Source: Chitinophagaceae bacterium
GTDB taxonomy: Bacteria; Bacteroidota; Bacteroidia; Chitinophagales; Chitinophagaceae
Assembly: GCA_947446645.1 (NCBI GenBank)
Contig: CANFHA010000026.1
Location: forward strand, 1-52,287
Direction: 5' to 3'
DNA: 52,287 bases
The position numbers and the translations under genes were made by a program. Of the stretch, positions 25,054-33,705 are shown one piece after another (positions within the stretch are counted from its first letter, which is position 1; every line of letters begins with the position of its first letter). The notes below the pieces were generated by a model that saw only the letters and a list, made by a program, of their open reading frames with translations, did not search any database and was not told the origin of the DNA.

Positions 25054-25701
25054 ATGGAAATGAGAAATGTTCCGATAGTATTTAGCAGCAGGCTATTTAG
25101 TTTCTTAGTGATAGGTTTTATTGTTGCAACAACGGTGGGCGTACTATCACATGAAGGTGGACACTACCTGGCGGCCCGCTACTATGGCTTTGCAGAGGTG
25201 CATATGCGCTATAATTCTACATCGTGGCAATGTACACACAGCCCGTGCAATGCTGCCACTGAGCGCCAGCATATAACAATTACGGCGGCAGGACCTCTAC
25301 AAACTATACTTGCCGGCACACTGGGTATAGTGCTTTTATTTACTTCCAGGAACAGGTTTAAGAGAAAAGCGGAACTAAACTTACCGCAATGGTGCTGCGT
25401 ATTCCTGGCGCTGTTCTGGCTGCGGGAGATCTCTAATTTATTAAGGGAGTTTTATCTCCTAAATTTTACTACTGGGCACAACTTTAGCGGAGATGAGTTT
25501 TTGCTTTCTTCTTATTTCGGATGGGGGCCTTGGTTGCTAAGTGTGCTGCTGGGTGTGCTCGCCGTATTCATTTTGTTCGCAATTATTTTTGTGTTTGTAC
25601 CAGCAAGACAGCGGTTTACCTTTATGCTATCCGGCCTGTTTGGTGGCGTAGCCGGCGCGGTGCTATGGCTGGGAATATTGGGACCAAGGCTTATGCCGTA
25701 A
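25054..25701 (+). CDS. M50-like membrane metalloprotease homolog
   Basis: This 215-residue protein has about five hydrophobic helices. HEGGH (H33, E34, H37) lies in VLSHEGGHYLAARYYGF inside the first membrane segment, the typical place for the zinc site of site-2-type (M50) proteases. ITAAGPLQTILAG resembles their second conserved GP motif. The usual C-terminal xDG ligand motif is not obvious; GHNFSGDEF is the only candidate. It is shorter than typical M50 proteins. The start could be the ATG at 25054 or at 25060. No operon partner is evident. Its function is inferred from the motif only. Confidence 0.6.
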   Translation: MEMRNVPIVFSSRLFSFLVIGFIVATTVGVLSHEGGHYLAARYYGFAEVHMRYNSTSWQCTHSPCNAATERQHITITAAGPLQTILAGTLGIVLLFTSRNRFKRKAELNLPQWCCVFLALFWLREISNLLREFYLLNFTTGHNFSGDEFLLSSYFGWGPWLLSVLLGVLAVFILFAIIFVFVPARQRFTFMLSGLFGGVAGAVLWLGILGPRLMP

Positions 25702-26006
25702 TAAGGGAAAGGGAATAAGACACTTTCAAAAGGATCTTTTGACGAGAGCGAATCAAAGTTTTCTTTAAATAAATAAACAAATAGTTTATACATTAATTTA
25801 AATGCGATAGTCTGATAATCAAATACTTATTGCGTCATGCTTACACAATCGCTTGGTCATACACTTGTTAAAAGTGTCTTATAGCCTGTGGGGAGTGCTC
25901 TACTTTCACCCATATCTATTATCTTTGTCAATACCACCTATCCAATACTATTTCTTAATTCTTTTAAAACTATTTTATGCTGTTATTAAGTATCAAGCCA
26001 TTAATG

Positions 26007-26228
26007 TTAGATCTTTTCTCTGGCCCACACATGATTTATCTACTCATCGTAGTAGTACTATTGTTTGGAGGCAAAAAGATACCAGAACTTGCAAAGGGTT
26101 TGGGCAAAGGTATACGTGAATTTAACGATGCGAAAGACGGAATAAAAAGCGAAATAGAATCTGGAATGAAAGAAAAAGAAAAAATACAAGCTACAAAGAC
26201 TTCAACTACACCGTCAGACAACGCCTAG
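26007..26228 (+). CDS. tatA: Twin-arginine translocase subunit TatA
   Basis: This TatA/E-family protein has one N-terminal transmembrane helix ([20 protein letters not shown]), the hinge and amphipathic helix ([19 protein letters not shown]), and a charged tail. [20 protein letters not shown] is the classical TatA signature. The start at 26007 ([14 protein letters not shown]) gives about 73 residues; an upstream ATG at 25977 would add 10. TatA oligomers form the pore of the Tat pathway with TatC, which is not in this window. The gene stands alone ahead of the transglycosylase. Confidence 0.88.
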   Translation, partial: LDLFSGPHMIYLLIVVVLLFGGKKIPELAKGLGKGIREFNDAKDGIKSEIESGMKEKEKIQATKTSTTPSDNA

Positions 26229-26335
26229 TACTGGTGTTGCTACCCCTAAGATCGGTTTATTAAGTTCATTTGTTCATTAAGGCTTTACCTCAGCTGAGGT
26301 TGCATGCTTTTTGAGCTGGTAAAACACCATGCTAC

Positions 26336-27628
26336 ATGCAGTATAAGATTGTTCTATTCTCATTATTATTTACCGCAGGCGCTGCACAGGCGCAAACAGC
26401 CAGGTACGATACTATTATTACTTCATCGGGCACTATTATAAGGCCTGCAAGTAAAATAATAGCCGTAAATATGCCCGCTGCTGAGAAACCAGTGGTATAT
26501 ACCGCACCTGCAAAGCCATTGCCACCGGCGGCTAAGAAACTTCCGGTAACTGCAGCGGAGAAAGTGGCGGAAAAAACAGAATCGAAGGCAAGGAATGAAG
26601 CAGTGGCTGCTGCTGATAAAAAGGCCGGTTATAGCCATATTCCACTGGCAGGAGAAAAAGCGTACTTCGGAGAGAAGAATGAATATGTAAATGATTTTGT
26701 ACGCAAATACCTGGAACTGCATAACAAAACACTAGGCAGTGTACAAAACAGCGGAGATCATTCTTTCTCGGTGATAGATAATGTGCTGGAGAAGAAAAAT
26801 ATGCCGAAGGAGTTAAAATACCTGGCTGTTATAGAATCTGCACTTAATCATAATGCAGTATCGCGCGCCGGTGCTGTGGGACCGTGGCAACTAATGGAGA
26901 CCACAGCCCGTGGACTTGGTCTTAAGGTGTCGCGCAGAAGCGATGATCGCCGCGATTTATACAAGTCTACTACTGCTGCTACAAAATACCTGGAGCTGCT
27001 GTATGGCCAACTCAACGACTGGCTGCTGGTAATAGCTGCATACAATAGTGGCCCGGTGCCTGTGCAGCGTGCTATAGAGCGTACGGGTAGTCATAATTTC
27101 TGGGATATTAAGGAGTTTTTGCCACGCGAAACACAGGGCCATGTGCTGGCATTTATAGCTACTGCAAGCATATTTGAAAACCTGAGCAAGTTCATTAACC
27201 TGGGCAGTATCCCTGTTGATTTTAAGTTTGGAAAGGAAGAAGACCTGATCTCATTTAAAGATGCTAACGGCGCTCCGCTGGCGGCATCGCTCCCTGTAGC
27301 CGGTGCACCCGCTACAGCCCCAGGAGCCGTGGCTGCTACCAAGCCTGCGGCTATAGCCAAGAAGGCTGCCTTTACTGAAGATGAGCTGAAGAACATGACC
27401 ATAGTGCGCATAACTAAGCCTGTGCACCTGGAGTATGTGGCACAGGAACTGGGCATAGACAAAAAGCTGCTGGCTCGCTGGAACGTGGATTATGAAATGT
27501 TTACTTTCGGTACTTACCCTACCCCTTATTATAATTTAAGGCTGCCAAAGGATAAGCAAGACCAGTTTTTACAGAAAAAAGAAGCGCTGACCAAAAAATC
27601 GGCTGAGATATTTGCAGGTCTTAAATGA
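26336..27628 (+). CDS. Lytic transglycosylase (SLT/MltD-like)
   Basis: This 430-residue protein has a signal peptide (MQYKIVLFSLLFTAGAAQAQ), an Ala/Lys/Pro-rich linker (about 40-105), and a lysozyme-like SLT domain at about 130-275. The catalytic glutamate is in YLAVIESALNHNAVSRAGAVG, followed by GPWQLM, YLELLYGQ and LVIAAYNSGPVPVQRAI. The C-terminal region (about 345-430) has a LysM-like element (LEYVAQELGIDKKLLARWN). It cleaves peptidoglycan glycan strands in the periplasm with 1,6-anhydro product formation, as known for the family. It is monocistronic between tatA and rpsT. Confidence 0.87.
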   Translation: MQYKIVLFSLLFTAGAAQAQTARYDTIITSSGTIIRPASKIIAVNMPAAEKPVVYTAPAKPLPPAAKKLPVTAAEKVAEKTESKARNEAVAAADKKAGYSHIPLAGEKAYFGEKNEYVNDFVRKYLELHNKTLGSVQNSGDHSFSVIDNVLEKKNMPKELKYLAVIESALNHNAVSRAGAVGPWQLMETTARGLGLKVSRRSDDRRDLYKSTTAATKYLELLYGQLNDWLLVIAAYNSGPVPVQRAIERTGSHNFWDIKEFLPRETQGHVLAFIATASIFENLSKFINLGSIPVDFKFGKEEDLISFKDANGAPLAASLPVAGAPATAPGAVAATKPAAIAKKAAFTEDELKNMTIVRITKPVHLEYVAQELGIDKKLLARWNVDYEMFTFGTYPTPYYNLRLPKDKQDQFLQKKEALTKKSAEIFAGLK

Positions 27629-27700
27629 AGGACATTTTTTGACGAAGCAACTTTTTAAGACACTATTTTAATTTTTATTTTTTAGTTTTAATTTTTTCCC

Positions 27701-27708
27701 TACCTTTG
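27701..27708 (+). promoter_or_regulatory. rpsT promoter -7 element
   Basis: TACCTTTG is a perfect TAnnTTTG match, followed by CA and a 5' UTR of about 20 nt. A T-rich stretch lies in the -33 region. Confidence 0.7.
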
Positions 27709-27731
27709 CAGTCCTTAAAAAAGAGAATTTA

Positions 27732-27986
27732 ATGGCAAACCACAAAGCAACCAAAAAAGATGTACGCCAAAGTGAAAAACGTCGTGAGCGTAACCGTTAC
27801 TACGGAAGGACCACACGTAATGCAATCCGCACACTGCTGGCATCAACCAATAAAACAGAAGCATCAGCAGGCCTTAGCAAAGTAATATCTATGATAGATA
27901 AGCTTGCAAAGCGCAACGTAATTCATAAGAACAAAGCCGGCAACATTAAGTCTGGTATAGTGAAGAGAGTTAATGCTATGGCATAA
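27732..27986 (+). CDS. rpsT: 30S ribosomal protein S20
   Basis: This 84-residue basic helical protein has the S20 N-terminus MANHKATKKDVRQSEKRRER and the conserved C-terminal segment IHKNKAGNIKSGIVKRVN. It binds 16S rRNA in the small subunit. It has a textbook Bacteroidota promoter (27701-27708) and is closed by a terminator at 28011-28034. It is a chromosomal housekeeping gene, so this part of the window is not mobile. Confidence 0.97.
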   Translation: MANHKATKKDVRQSEKRRERNRYYGRTTRNAIRTLLASTNKTEASAGLSKVISMIDKLAKRNVIHKNKAGNIKSGIVKRVNAMA

Positions 27987-28010
27987 TCTCATTAATTCAA
28001 ATATTTACAG

Positions 28011-28034
28011 AACCCTCCTTCGTGGAGGGTTTTG
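28011..28034 (+). terminator. Terminator of rpsT
   Basis: AACCCTCC (28011-28018), loop TTCGT, GGAGGGTT (28024-28031), then TTTG. Confidence 0.75.
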
Positions 28035-28258
28035 TCGTTTTGGGAGTTCTCTGCTAAAAAGTTAAAGGATATCATCGCTTCATTGTATTGTAAATCCGTT
28101 AACGTTAGTATACTTACCTTTAAGTCTATTATAGAATTAGCGTAATTCAGCTTCTTTCGTTTCCACTTAACTAACCTATATCTATAAGTGGCTTTGTAAA
28201 AAAACAGGTTTCCCGCCAGGTCTATTTCCATTTAGTTAATCTTTCAAACTATTTATTT

Positions 28259-29011
28259 ATGGCGGTGCTGATCTTTTTTATAGCGCTTTGGTATTCTTCA
28301 TTGTTTTGCCAGACATTTTTTCAACACAGGTATGCGGCGCATGGCGCATTTAGAATGAGCAAAGGCTGGGAGCGGATGTTCTTTATCCTATCCTATATTA
28401 CGCAGGGATCATCGTATATGAGCCCGAGAGCGTATGCTATTATGCATCGTATGCACCATGCTTACACTGATACAGAGAAGGACCCTCACTCCCCTTCTTT
28501 CTCTAAGAATATTTTTACGATGATGATGCGCACGCGTAACATCTATACGGGCGTTTTCAAAGGAACAATGGAGATAGAACCAAGATTTCTTAAAAACTTA
28601 CCCGAATGGCCTGCCTTTGATAAATGGGCAAATTCAACTGTATCAAGGCTTTTGTGGGCAATGGCCTACCTGGCATTCTTCATTGTCTTTGCACGCTCGC
28701 CATGGGTTTATTTACTATTGCCTGTAGTGCTGTGTATGGGCGCTTTTCATGGCGCCGTTATCAATTGGTTTGCTCATAAATATGGATACAAGAACTTCAT
28801 TTTAAAGAATACATCAGAAAACCTGTTTACGGTAGATATTCTTATGCTGGGGGAATCTTACCATAATAACCACCATAAACATCCTTCCTCACTCAATTTT
28901 GGTGTTCGCTGGCACGAGGTAGATCCAATTTACCCGGTGATACGCCTCCTGGGATGGCTGCGTGTGATAAAGCTGCCAAAGGTGGCACCTGTTCAGCCGA
29001 TCGTTGAATAA
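28259..29011 (+). CDS. Acyl-CoA/fatty acid desaturase
   Basis: This 250-residue membrane di-iron desaturase has the three histidine boxes of the family: HRYAAH (23-28), HRMHH (about 63-67) and HNNHH (about 201-205). Hydrophobic segments lie near the N-terminus and at about 130-165. It inserts a double bond in a membrane-lipid or CoA-linked acyl chain, which is the family function; the regiospecificity cannot be read. ATG at 28259. It has no operon partner. Confidence 0.87.
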   Translation: MAVLIFFIALWYSSLFCQTFFQHRYAAHGAFRMSKGWERMFFILSYITQGSSYMSPRAYAIMHRMHHAYTDTEKDPHSPSFSKNIFTMMMRTRNIYTGVFKGTMEIEPRFLKNLPEWPAFDKWANSTVSRLLWAMAYLAFFIVFARSPWVYLLLPVVLCMGAFHGAVINWFAHKYGYKNFILKNTSENLFTVDILMLGESYHNNHHKHPSSLNFGVRWHEVDPIYPVIRLLGWLRVIKLPKVAPVQPIVE

Positions 29012-29121
29012 TAGCCTGGGAAAATTGATTTGTTTATCTCCTTTAATCGGGCTGGGCCTTCAAAGCTTTGTCTCCCACGTTCGTACTATTTGTTAAAATA
29101 ACGATAATAGATCAGGCATAG

Positions 29122-29169
29122 TTTGTATTTACGAATTGTTTCGTAGATTTGTGTACGAAACAATTCGTA
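29122..29169 (+). promoter_or_regulatory. BlaI-type double operator overlapping the blaI/M56 promoter
   Basis: TACGAATTGTTTCGTA (29130-29145) and its exact reverse complement TACGAAACAATTCGTA (29154-29169) are separated by 8 bp. Each 16-mer is itself a dyad, TACGAA-N4-TTCGTA, so two dimer sites are present. A -33 TTTG (29122-29125) and a perfect -7 TAGATTTG (29144-29151) lie within or between the sites. A bound repressor would therefore block transcription of the regulator and peptidase genes, implying autoregulation. Confidence 0.75.
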
Positions 29170-29180
29170 CAAAGAAGCAT

Positions 29181-29558
29181 ATGAACTTAAAGCCAACAGA
29201 TAGCGAACTGGAGATACTGAACGTACTCTGGGAAAAAGGGCCAAGCACGGTTCGCGACGTACATGAAGTGCTGGAGAAAAGTAAGGATGCCGGATACACC
29301 ACCACCCTGAAGTTGATGCAGATAATGTTTGAAAAGGACTTGCTCAAAAGAGACGCGAGCAATAAAAGCCATATCTATACTGCAAACATATCGCAGGAAA
29401 AAACTCAGGGCGAATTTGTGCAGCGCATGATAGATAATGTATTCAATGGATCGGCTTCGCAGCTGGTGATGCAGGCGCTGGGTAACTACAAAGCCAGTGC
29501 TGCAGAGCTGGATGAGATAAAGAAATACCTGGATGAAATATCTAAATCGAAAAGATAG
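29181..29558 (+). CDS. BlaI/MecI/CopY-family transcriptional repressor
   Basis: This 125-residue protein has a winged-helix DNA-binding domain (about 1-75) with family signatures LKPTDSELEILNVLWEKGP, TVRDVHEVL and GYTTTLKLMQIM. The C-terminal helical dimerisation part holds the usual protease-sensitive region (RMIDNVFNGSASQLVMQAL). ATG at 29181 is chosen because upstream sequence is the operator. It is paired with the M56 peptidase gene 70 bp downstream, the standard BlaI/BlaR arrangement. It very probably binds the double palindrome just upstream of its start. Confidence 0.9.
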   Translation: MNLKPTDSELEILNVLWEKGPSTVRDVHEVLEKSKDAGYTTTLKLMQIMFEKDLLKRDASNKSHIYTANISQEKTQGEFVQRMIDNVFNGSASQLVMQALGNYKASAAELDEIKKYLDEISKSKR

Positions 29559-29628
29559 TTGCCTGATTGAAAATTAAATTACCAATCGACTATATGTAAT
29601 AGCTCTGGCTCTCAAAAAAAGAATTGAT

Positions 29629-31536
29629 ATGCACACACTATCGGCTACCACATCGCTCATAACACACTCACTGGCATGGGCCCTGCTTTATTCACTCTGG
29701 CAGGGAGCATCGATATATGCCACAATATTCGTTCTATTGAAGGCACTGCCTGATATCAATGCGCGGATAAAGTATTATTTGTCGGCGGGATCGCTGGCGC
29801 TACTGTTTTTGTGGTTCGCAGATACGTGGGTGACACAATACCAGAAACTGAAGGGTGTAACTGTGAGCATAACCCAATCAGTGGTCGGCGAAGCTGTGGG
29901 TAAGACTTATTCGGTGACTACCCGCAGCATGCAGATGCCTGGCACTAGCGCCAATAGCTACATACCAACTGTAGAATCTTACTTACCGGCGATCACACTG
30001 TTATATATACTGGGGCTTGTTTTTATGATGTGCCGCTTTGCGGTGAACCTGGTGCAGCTGCGTGCTTTAAAGACGAGCGGTATAACTGAGCCGGGCGCTG
30101 AATGGCACGAGCTGATGAGCTATTGGAAAGACAAATTCGGCATATCGCGCACTGTGCAGCTTTTTCTATCTCGGCGCATAAACGTACCGGTGGTGCTGGG
30201 AACGTTTAAACCAATCATTCTGCTGCCGCTGGCTGCTGTTAATGCCCTTACCACGGAGCAGGTGGAGGCAATATTGATGCACGAGCTGGCACACATAAAA
30301 CGGCACGATTACCTGGTAAATATTCTGCAAACGGTAGTAGAGACGCTTTTATTCTTTAATCCGTTTGTGTGGCTTACCTCGGCTATCATTCGCCGGGAGC
30401 GCGAGCACTGCTGCGATGATATGGTGGTGGCGGGAGCCAATGATCCCCTGCCCTACGCCCGCGCGCTGGCTATACTGGAAAGTAACCGGGTGGGCACTAA
30501 TAAGCTGGCGCTTGCCGCTACAGGAAATAAAAACCAATTATTTCACCGTATAAAAAGGATCATGGAAATGAAAAAAAGCAACATCAACAACGGTCAGCTC
30601 ACTATTATCATAGTAGCTATTCTGGCTATTACCTTTTCTATAGCTATGTTCACTTTCACACCATCGTTTGCACAAAAAGCTAAAAAAGAGGTTTCCGACA
30701 CCACCACAAAGACAAAGAGTGTCTATAAGTACCGGTCGGTAACTATAGATAGCAATGGCAGTAGAACAGAGGTGGTTAAGGAATCGGATAAGCCAATAAT
30801 TGAGGACATGAATGAGGATGGAGATGTGTTAACTGTGAATGTTATCGGGCCTGACTACTCGGATGAGCAACACCAGGGAACAAAGACGATGAGTTATTCT
30901 TATTCCTACTCAAACAATGGAGACGATTCAGGCAAAAGATCAAAAAAGGTTCATGTTGTGACAACTGCACAGCCTCATGAAGGGACGCTTGACCAAATGA
31001 AAAAAGCGATGGCAGAAGCTAAAATAGAGATAGAAAATGTAGACTGGGACGATGTAGGCGCACAATTCAATAAGCGCATTGCTGATTTGAATAAAGAATT
31101 TAGCGAAGGTAAAATGGATGAAAAGGTCTACAATGAAGTAAAGAAAATTTTGGAAAAAAGTAAAGAAGATCAGGAAAGACGGACAAAAGAGTTCAAAGAA
31201 AGATGGACAGAAGAGCTCAAAAAAAAACGGTTGAAAACAACGACCCGTGTAAGCGCCGGAAATGGAAAGGCGACAGCCGTTGCAGGAAACGGCAATGTGG
31301 AAGTCGAAGTTATTTTAGAAGGTTCCGAATATGATTTAATGTTGGAAAAAATGGAAAAAGATGGGCTTATTGACCGCGAGAAAGGCTTCATCGTCGCTAA
31401 GCAAAATGGCAAACTTATCATAAATGGCACACCCCAGCCTGATTCCGTGCTAAGTAAGTATGGTGAGTACCTGAGGGATAAATCCATAACGATAAAGGGC
31501 AAAAAAGACGGCCTGACCATAGATGCGAATGACTAG
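29629..31536 (+). CDS. M56 (BlaR1-like) membrane metallopeptidase
   Basis: This 635-residue protein has four predicted membrane helices in the first 330 residues (LAWALLYSLWQGASIYATIF; YLSAGSLALLFLWF; ITLLYILGLVFMMCRFAV; after the catalytic part IIIVAILAITFSIAMF). The zinc site is HELAH (H218, E219, H222) in ILMHELAHIKRHDYLVN, with the second element REREHCCDDM. The C-terminal 300 residues are extracytoplasmic, lysine- and glutamate-rich and predicted coiled-coil (KKILEKSKEDQERRTKEFK), and no beta-lactam sensor domain is visible. It would cleave the cognate BlaI repressor on a signal, as in BlaR1. The signal is unknown. Confidence 0.87.
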   Translation: MHTLSATTSLITHSLAWALLYSLWQGASIYATIFVLLKALPDINARIKYYLSAGSLALLFLWFADTWVTQYQKLKGVTVSITQSVVGEAVGKTYSVTTRSMQMPGTSANSYIPTVESYLPAITLLYILGLVFMMCRFAVNLVQLRALKTSGITEPGAEWHELMSYWKDKFGISRTVQLFLSRRINVPVVLGTFKPIILLPLAAVNALTTEQVEAILMHELAHIKRHDYLVNILQTVVETLLFFNPFVWLTSAIIRREREHCCDDMVVAGANDPLPYARALAILESNRVGTNKLALAATGNKNQLFHRIKRIMEMKKSNINNGQLTIIIVAILAITFSIAMFTFTPSFAQKAKKEVSDTTTKTKSVYKYRSVTIDSNGSRTEVVKESDKPIIEDMNEDGDVLTVNVIGPDYSDEQHQGTKTMSYSYSYSNNGDDSGKRSKKVHVVTTAQPHEGTLDQMKKAMAEAKIEIENVDWDDVGAQFNKRIADLNKEFSEGKMDEKVYNEVKKILEKSKEDQERRTKEFKERWTEELKKKRLKTTTRVSAGNGKATAVAGNGNVEVEVILEGSEYDLMLEKMEKDGLIDREKGFIVAKQNGKLIINGTPQPDSVLSKYGEYLRDKSITIKGKKDGLTIDAND

Positions 31537-31566
31537 CTGAACATATTTGCTTCATAAACCCCTCAT

Positions 31567-31600
31567 AAAAGCTTTCTGCTGTGCAGAAGGCTTTTGTTTT
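31567..31600 (+). terminator. Terminator of the blaI-M56 operon
   Basis: The hairpin AAAAGCTTTCTGC with GCAGAAGGCTTTT (one wobble), loop TGT, is followed by a T-rich tail. Confidence 0.65.
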
Positions 31601-31816
31601 TACAGTGAGCGAGCCGGATCTATTATTTTAAAATCATGAACCGGAGATCATTAAGGGAATTATTTCCTGCGCAGAAAAACTGGATATTGTTATCCTCAAC
31701 ATAGTAAGAAAGGCTGAAGAAGTAGACAACCAACTGGCATTAAAATAGATAAAGCAATTGGGGATCATAAAAATCATCGCCGTTTATATTTAACTTTAGT
31801 GTGTATTCCGCACGCT

Positions 31817-32863
31817 ATGGAGGTTGATAAGCAGGAAAGAATAGTACTTGAAAAAGCCATTGACGAGTGGGCTGAGACAGGTAAGCTTAGCCACGAACAG
31901 GCAGGCAATCTGAAAGCCAGCCTTGAAAACAAGCATACCGACAAGCAGCAGATAGCTCAATACTTCTTCTTCATTGCGCTGTTTTGTACACTTATGGCGT
32001 TTGGGGCCATATTTCTAAATGAAAAGCTACTTGAAAAAATAAAGCTGTACTTCTCGTGGAATGACCTGGTGATAGCAGCCATTACAGCTGTTCTTTCGGT
32101 TCTTTGGTTTTGGTATGTGAGCAAGAAGCGCGATCGCATTAGTCCGGGTGCCTATGAGGTTCACATGGTATTGGGTGGGCTAGCCGTGCTTACGTCCCTC
32201 CTGTATTTTTGTAAGGAGTTTGGTATTGATGAGACGTACACCGCATTTCTCAGTATTTCACTGCCCATATTGGCGCTCCTGACCTTTGTGCTCCGATCTA
32301 AAGCACTGTGGATCGGCGCTCTTATTATGTCGGTTACGTGGTTTGGCTCGTACAGCACCTGGCAAAGCACGAATAATTTGTTCCTTGGCATGAACTACCC
32401 TATGCGCTATACTGTATTTGCCCTGCTGATGCTCGCCGTCGCATTCATACAGCAGAAGGTGTCATTGATCTCTTTTGGCCAGCGAATTACGTATACCGCG
32501 GGTCTTCTTTTGCTCTTTTCTGGGTTGTGGGGTATCTCCATATTTGGCAATTACAATACCCTGGTTGGCTGGCAGCAGGTGCGCCAGATCCATGTTCTAG
32601 CCTATTCGGTCATATTTGCGCTAGGATCGATCGTTACTTTTTACCTGGGTGTGCGTTATAAGGATGAGCTGGCCAGAGACATGGGTGTGCTGTTCCTGCT
32701 CATAAATTTGTACACCCGCTATTTTGAATATTTCTGGGATACGATGAATAAAGGCATTTTCTTTTCCATCCTGGCAGTCACGTTTGGGCTGGTAGGCACC
32801 TGGCTGGAACGCAATAACAGGAAAAGAAAGAAACCGGTTATCCCCGCCGTGCAAGACCAATGA
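31817..32863 (+). CDS. DUF2157-like polytopic membrane protein
   Basis: This 348-residue protein has a soluble N-terminal segment of about 55 residues (VDKQERIVLEKAIDEWAETG, KLSHEQAGNLKASL), a DUF2157-like helical domain. About nine hydrophobic helices follow (QYFFFIALFCTLMAFGAIF, LVIAAITAVLSVLWFWYV and so on). ATG at 31817 is preferred to the upstream GTG at 31799. A TAACTTTAG resembling the -7 box lies just upstream (about 31790). It has a basic C-terminal tail. The function is unknown; such proteins are widespread in Bacteroidota. Confidence 0.7.
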   Translation: MEVDKQERIVLEKAIDEWAETGKLSHEQAGNLKASLENKHTDKQQIAQYFFFIALFCTLMAFGAIFLNEKLLEKIKLYFSWNDLVIAAITAVLSVLWFWYVSKKRDRISPGAYEVHMVLGGLAVLTSLLYFCKEFGIDETYTAFLSISLPILALLTFVLRSKALWIGALIMSVTWFGSYSTWQSTNNLFLGMNYPMRYTVFALLMLAVAFIQQKVSLISFGQRITYTAGLLLLFSGLWGISIFGNYNTLVGWQQVRQIHVLAYSVIFALGSIVTFYLGVRYKDELARDMGVLFLLINLYTRYFEYFWDTMNKGIFFSILAVTFGLVGTWLERNNRKRKKPVIPAVQDQ

Positions 32864-32885
32864 TATTAAAACCCAATCCCGGTAT

Positions 32886-32893
32886 TACATTTG
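32886..32893 (+). promoter_or_regulatory. truA promoter -7 element
   Basis: TACATTTG, a perfect TAnnTTTG match, followed by CAACC; 37 bp upstream of the truA ATG. Confidence 0.6.
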
Positions 32894-32929
32894 CAACCGG
32901 CAATAATTCTTTAAGGTTACCTGGCACGT

Positions 32930-33703
32930 ATGGCGAGATATGTATTGGAAGTAATGTATGACGGCACCTGTTTTCACGGGTCGCAGATACAAGGTAGTAT
33001 CTCTACGGTGCAGCTGGAGCTGAATAAGGCGCTGAGTACATTATTTCGTATGCCTATACTGACGGTAGGCGCGAGTCGCACAGATGAAGGCGTGCATGCG
33101 CTATGTAGCTTCTATCACTTTGATATTGAAGGACAATTGACGATAGACCTAAAGTATAAATGTAACTCAATATTGCCTGGTGGAGTAGCGGTGAAGCGCA
33201 TCTACCGGGCTACCAATCCTGAGTTTAACAGCAGATTTGATGCGATAAGAAGGCAGTACAGGTACCGTATATACAAGCATAAAAACCCATTTCTTCTTAA
33301 CAGGGCACTACTCTACCCTTTTGCGCTTGATAGAAAAATACTTGATGAGGCCGCGGGTATAATTATGGAGTATGAGCAATTTGAATCCTTTTCTAAAAGG
33401 AAGGCGCAAACGAAAACCTTTAATTGCAAGATCTATCAGTCTTATTGGGAGCAAAATGGTGAGGAGCTTCACTACATAGTCGAGGCAAACCGTTTTTTAC
33501 GCGGTATGGTGCGTGGACTGGTGGCCACACAAATTCACTTTGCCCGTGGAAAGGAACCCCTGGTGAATTTGAGGGCCATTATAAATGCAAGGGATTGTAC
33601 TAAGGCCTATTTCAATGTAGCAGGGCACGGCCTGTACCTGGAGCAGATCGTATACCCTGAAGGAGCGCTGGAGCAGATCGTGTTTGACACCGAAATAAAA
33701 TAG
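32930..33703 (+). CDS. truA: tRNA pseudouridine(38-40) synthase
   Basis: This 257-residue protein shows the TruA fold: RYVLEVMYDGTCFHGSQIQ at the N-terminus, then the catalytic motif GASRTDEGVHA with D52, FNSRFDAIRRQYRYRI, and NRFLRGMVRGLVATQIHFARGK. It isomerises uridines 38, 39 and 40 in the anticodon arm of many tRNAs. It is a single gene with its own promoter, and its stop codon is 2 bp from the stop of the convergent TPM protein with no terminator between them. Confidence 0.95.
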   Translation: MARYVLEVMYDGTCFHGSQIQGSISTVQLELNKALSTLFRMPILTVGASRTDEGVHALCSFYHFDIEGQLTIDLKYKCNSILPGGVAVKRIYRATNPEFNSRFDAIRRQYRYRIYKHKNPFLLNRALLYPFALDRKILDEAAGIIMEYEQFESFSKRKAQTKTFNCKIYQSYWEQNGEELHYIVEANRFLRGMVRGLVATQIHFARGKEPLVNLRAIINARDCTKAYFNVAGHGLYLEQIVYPEGALEQIVFDTEIK

Positions 33704-33705
33704 TA

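Noticed and set aside
25853..26119. 88-residue ORF upstream of and overlapping tatA
   Set aside because: Reads tatA in another frame; TatA in the 25977-26228 frame has clear family motifs.
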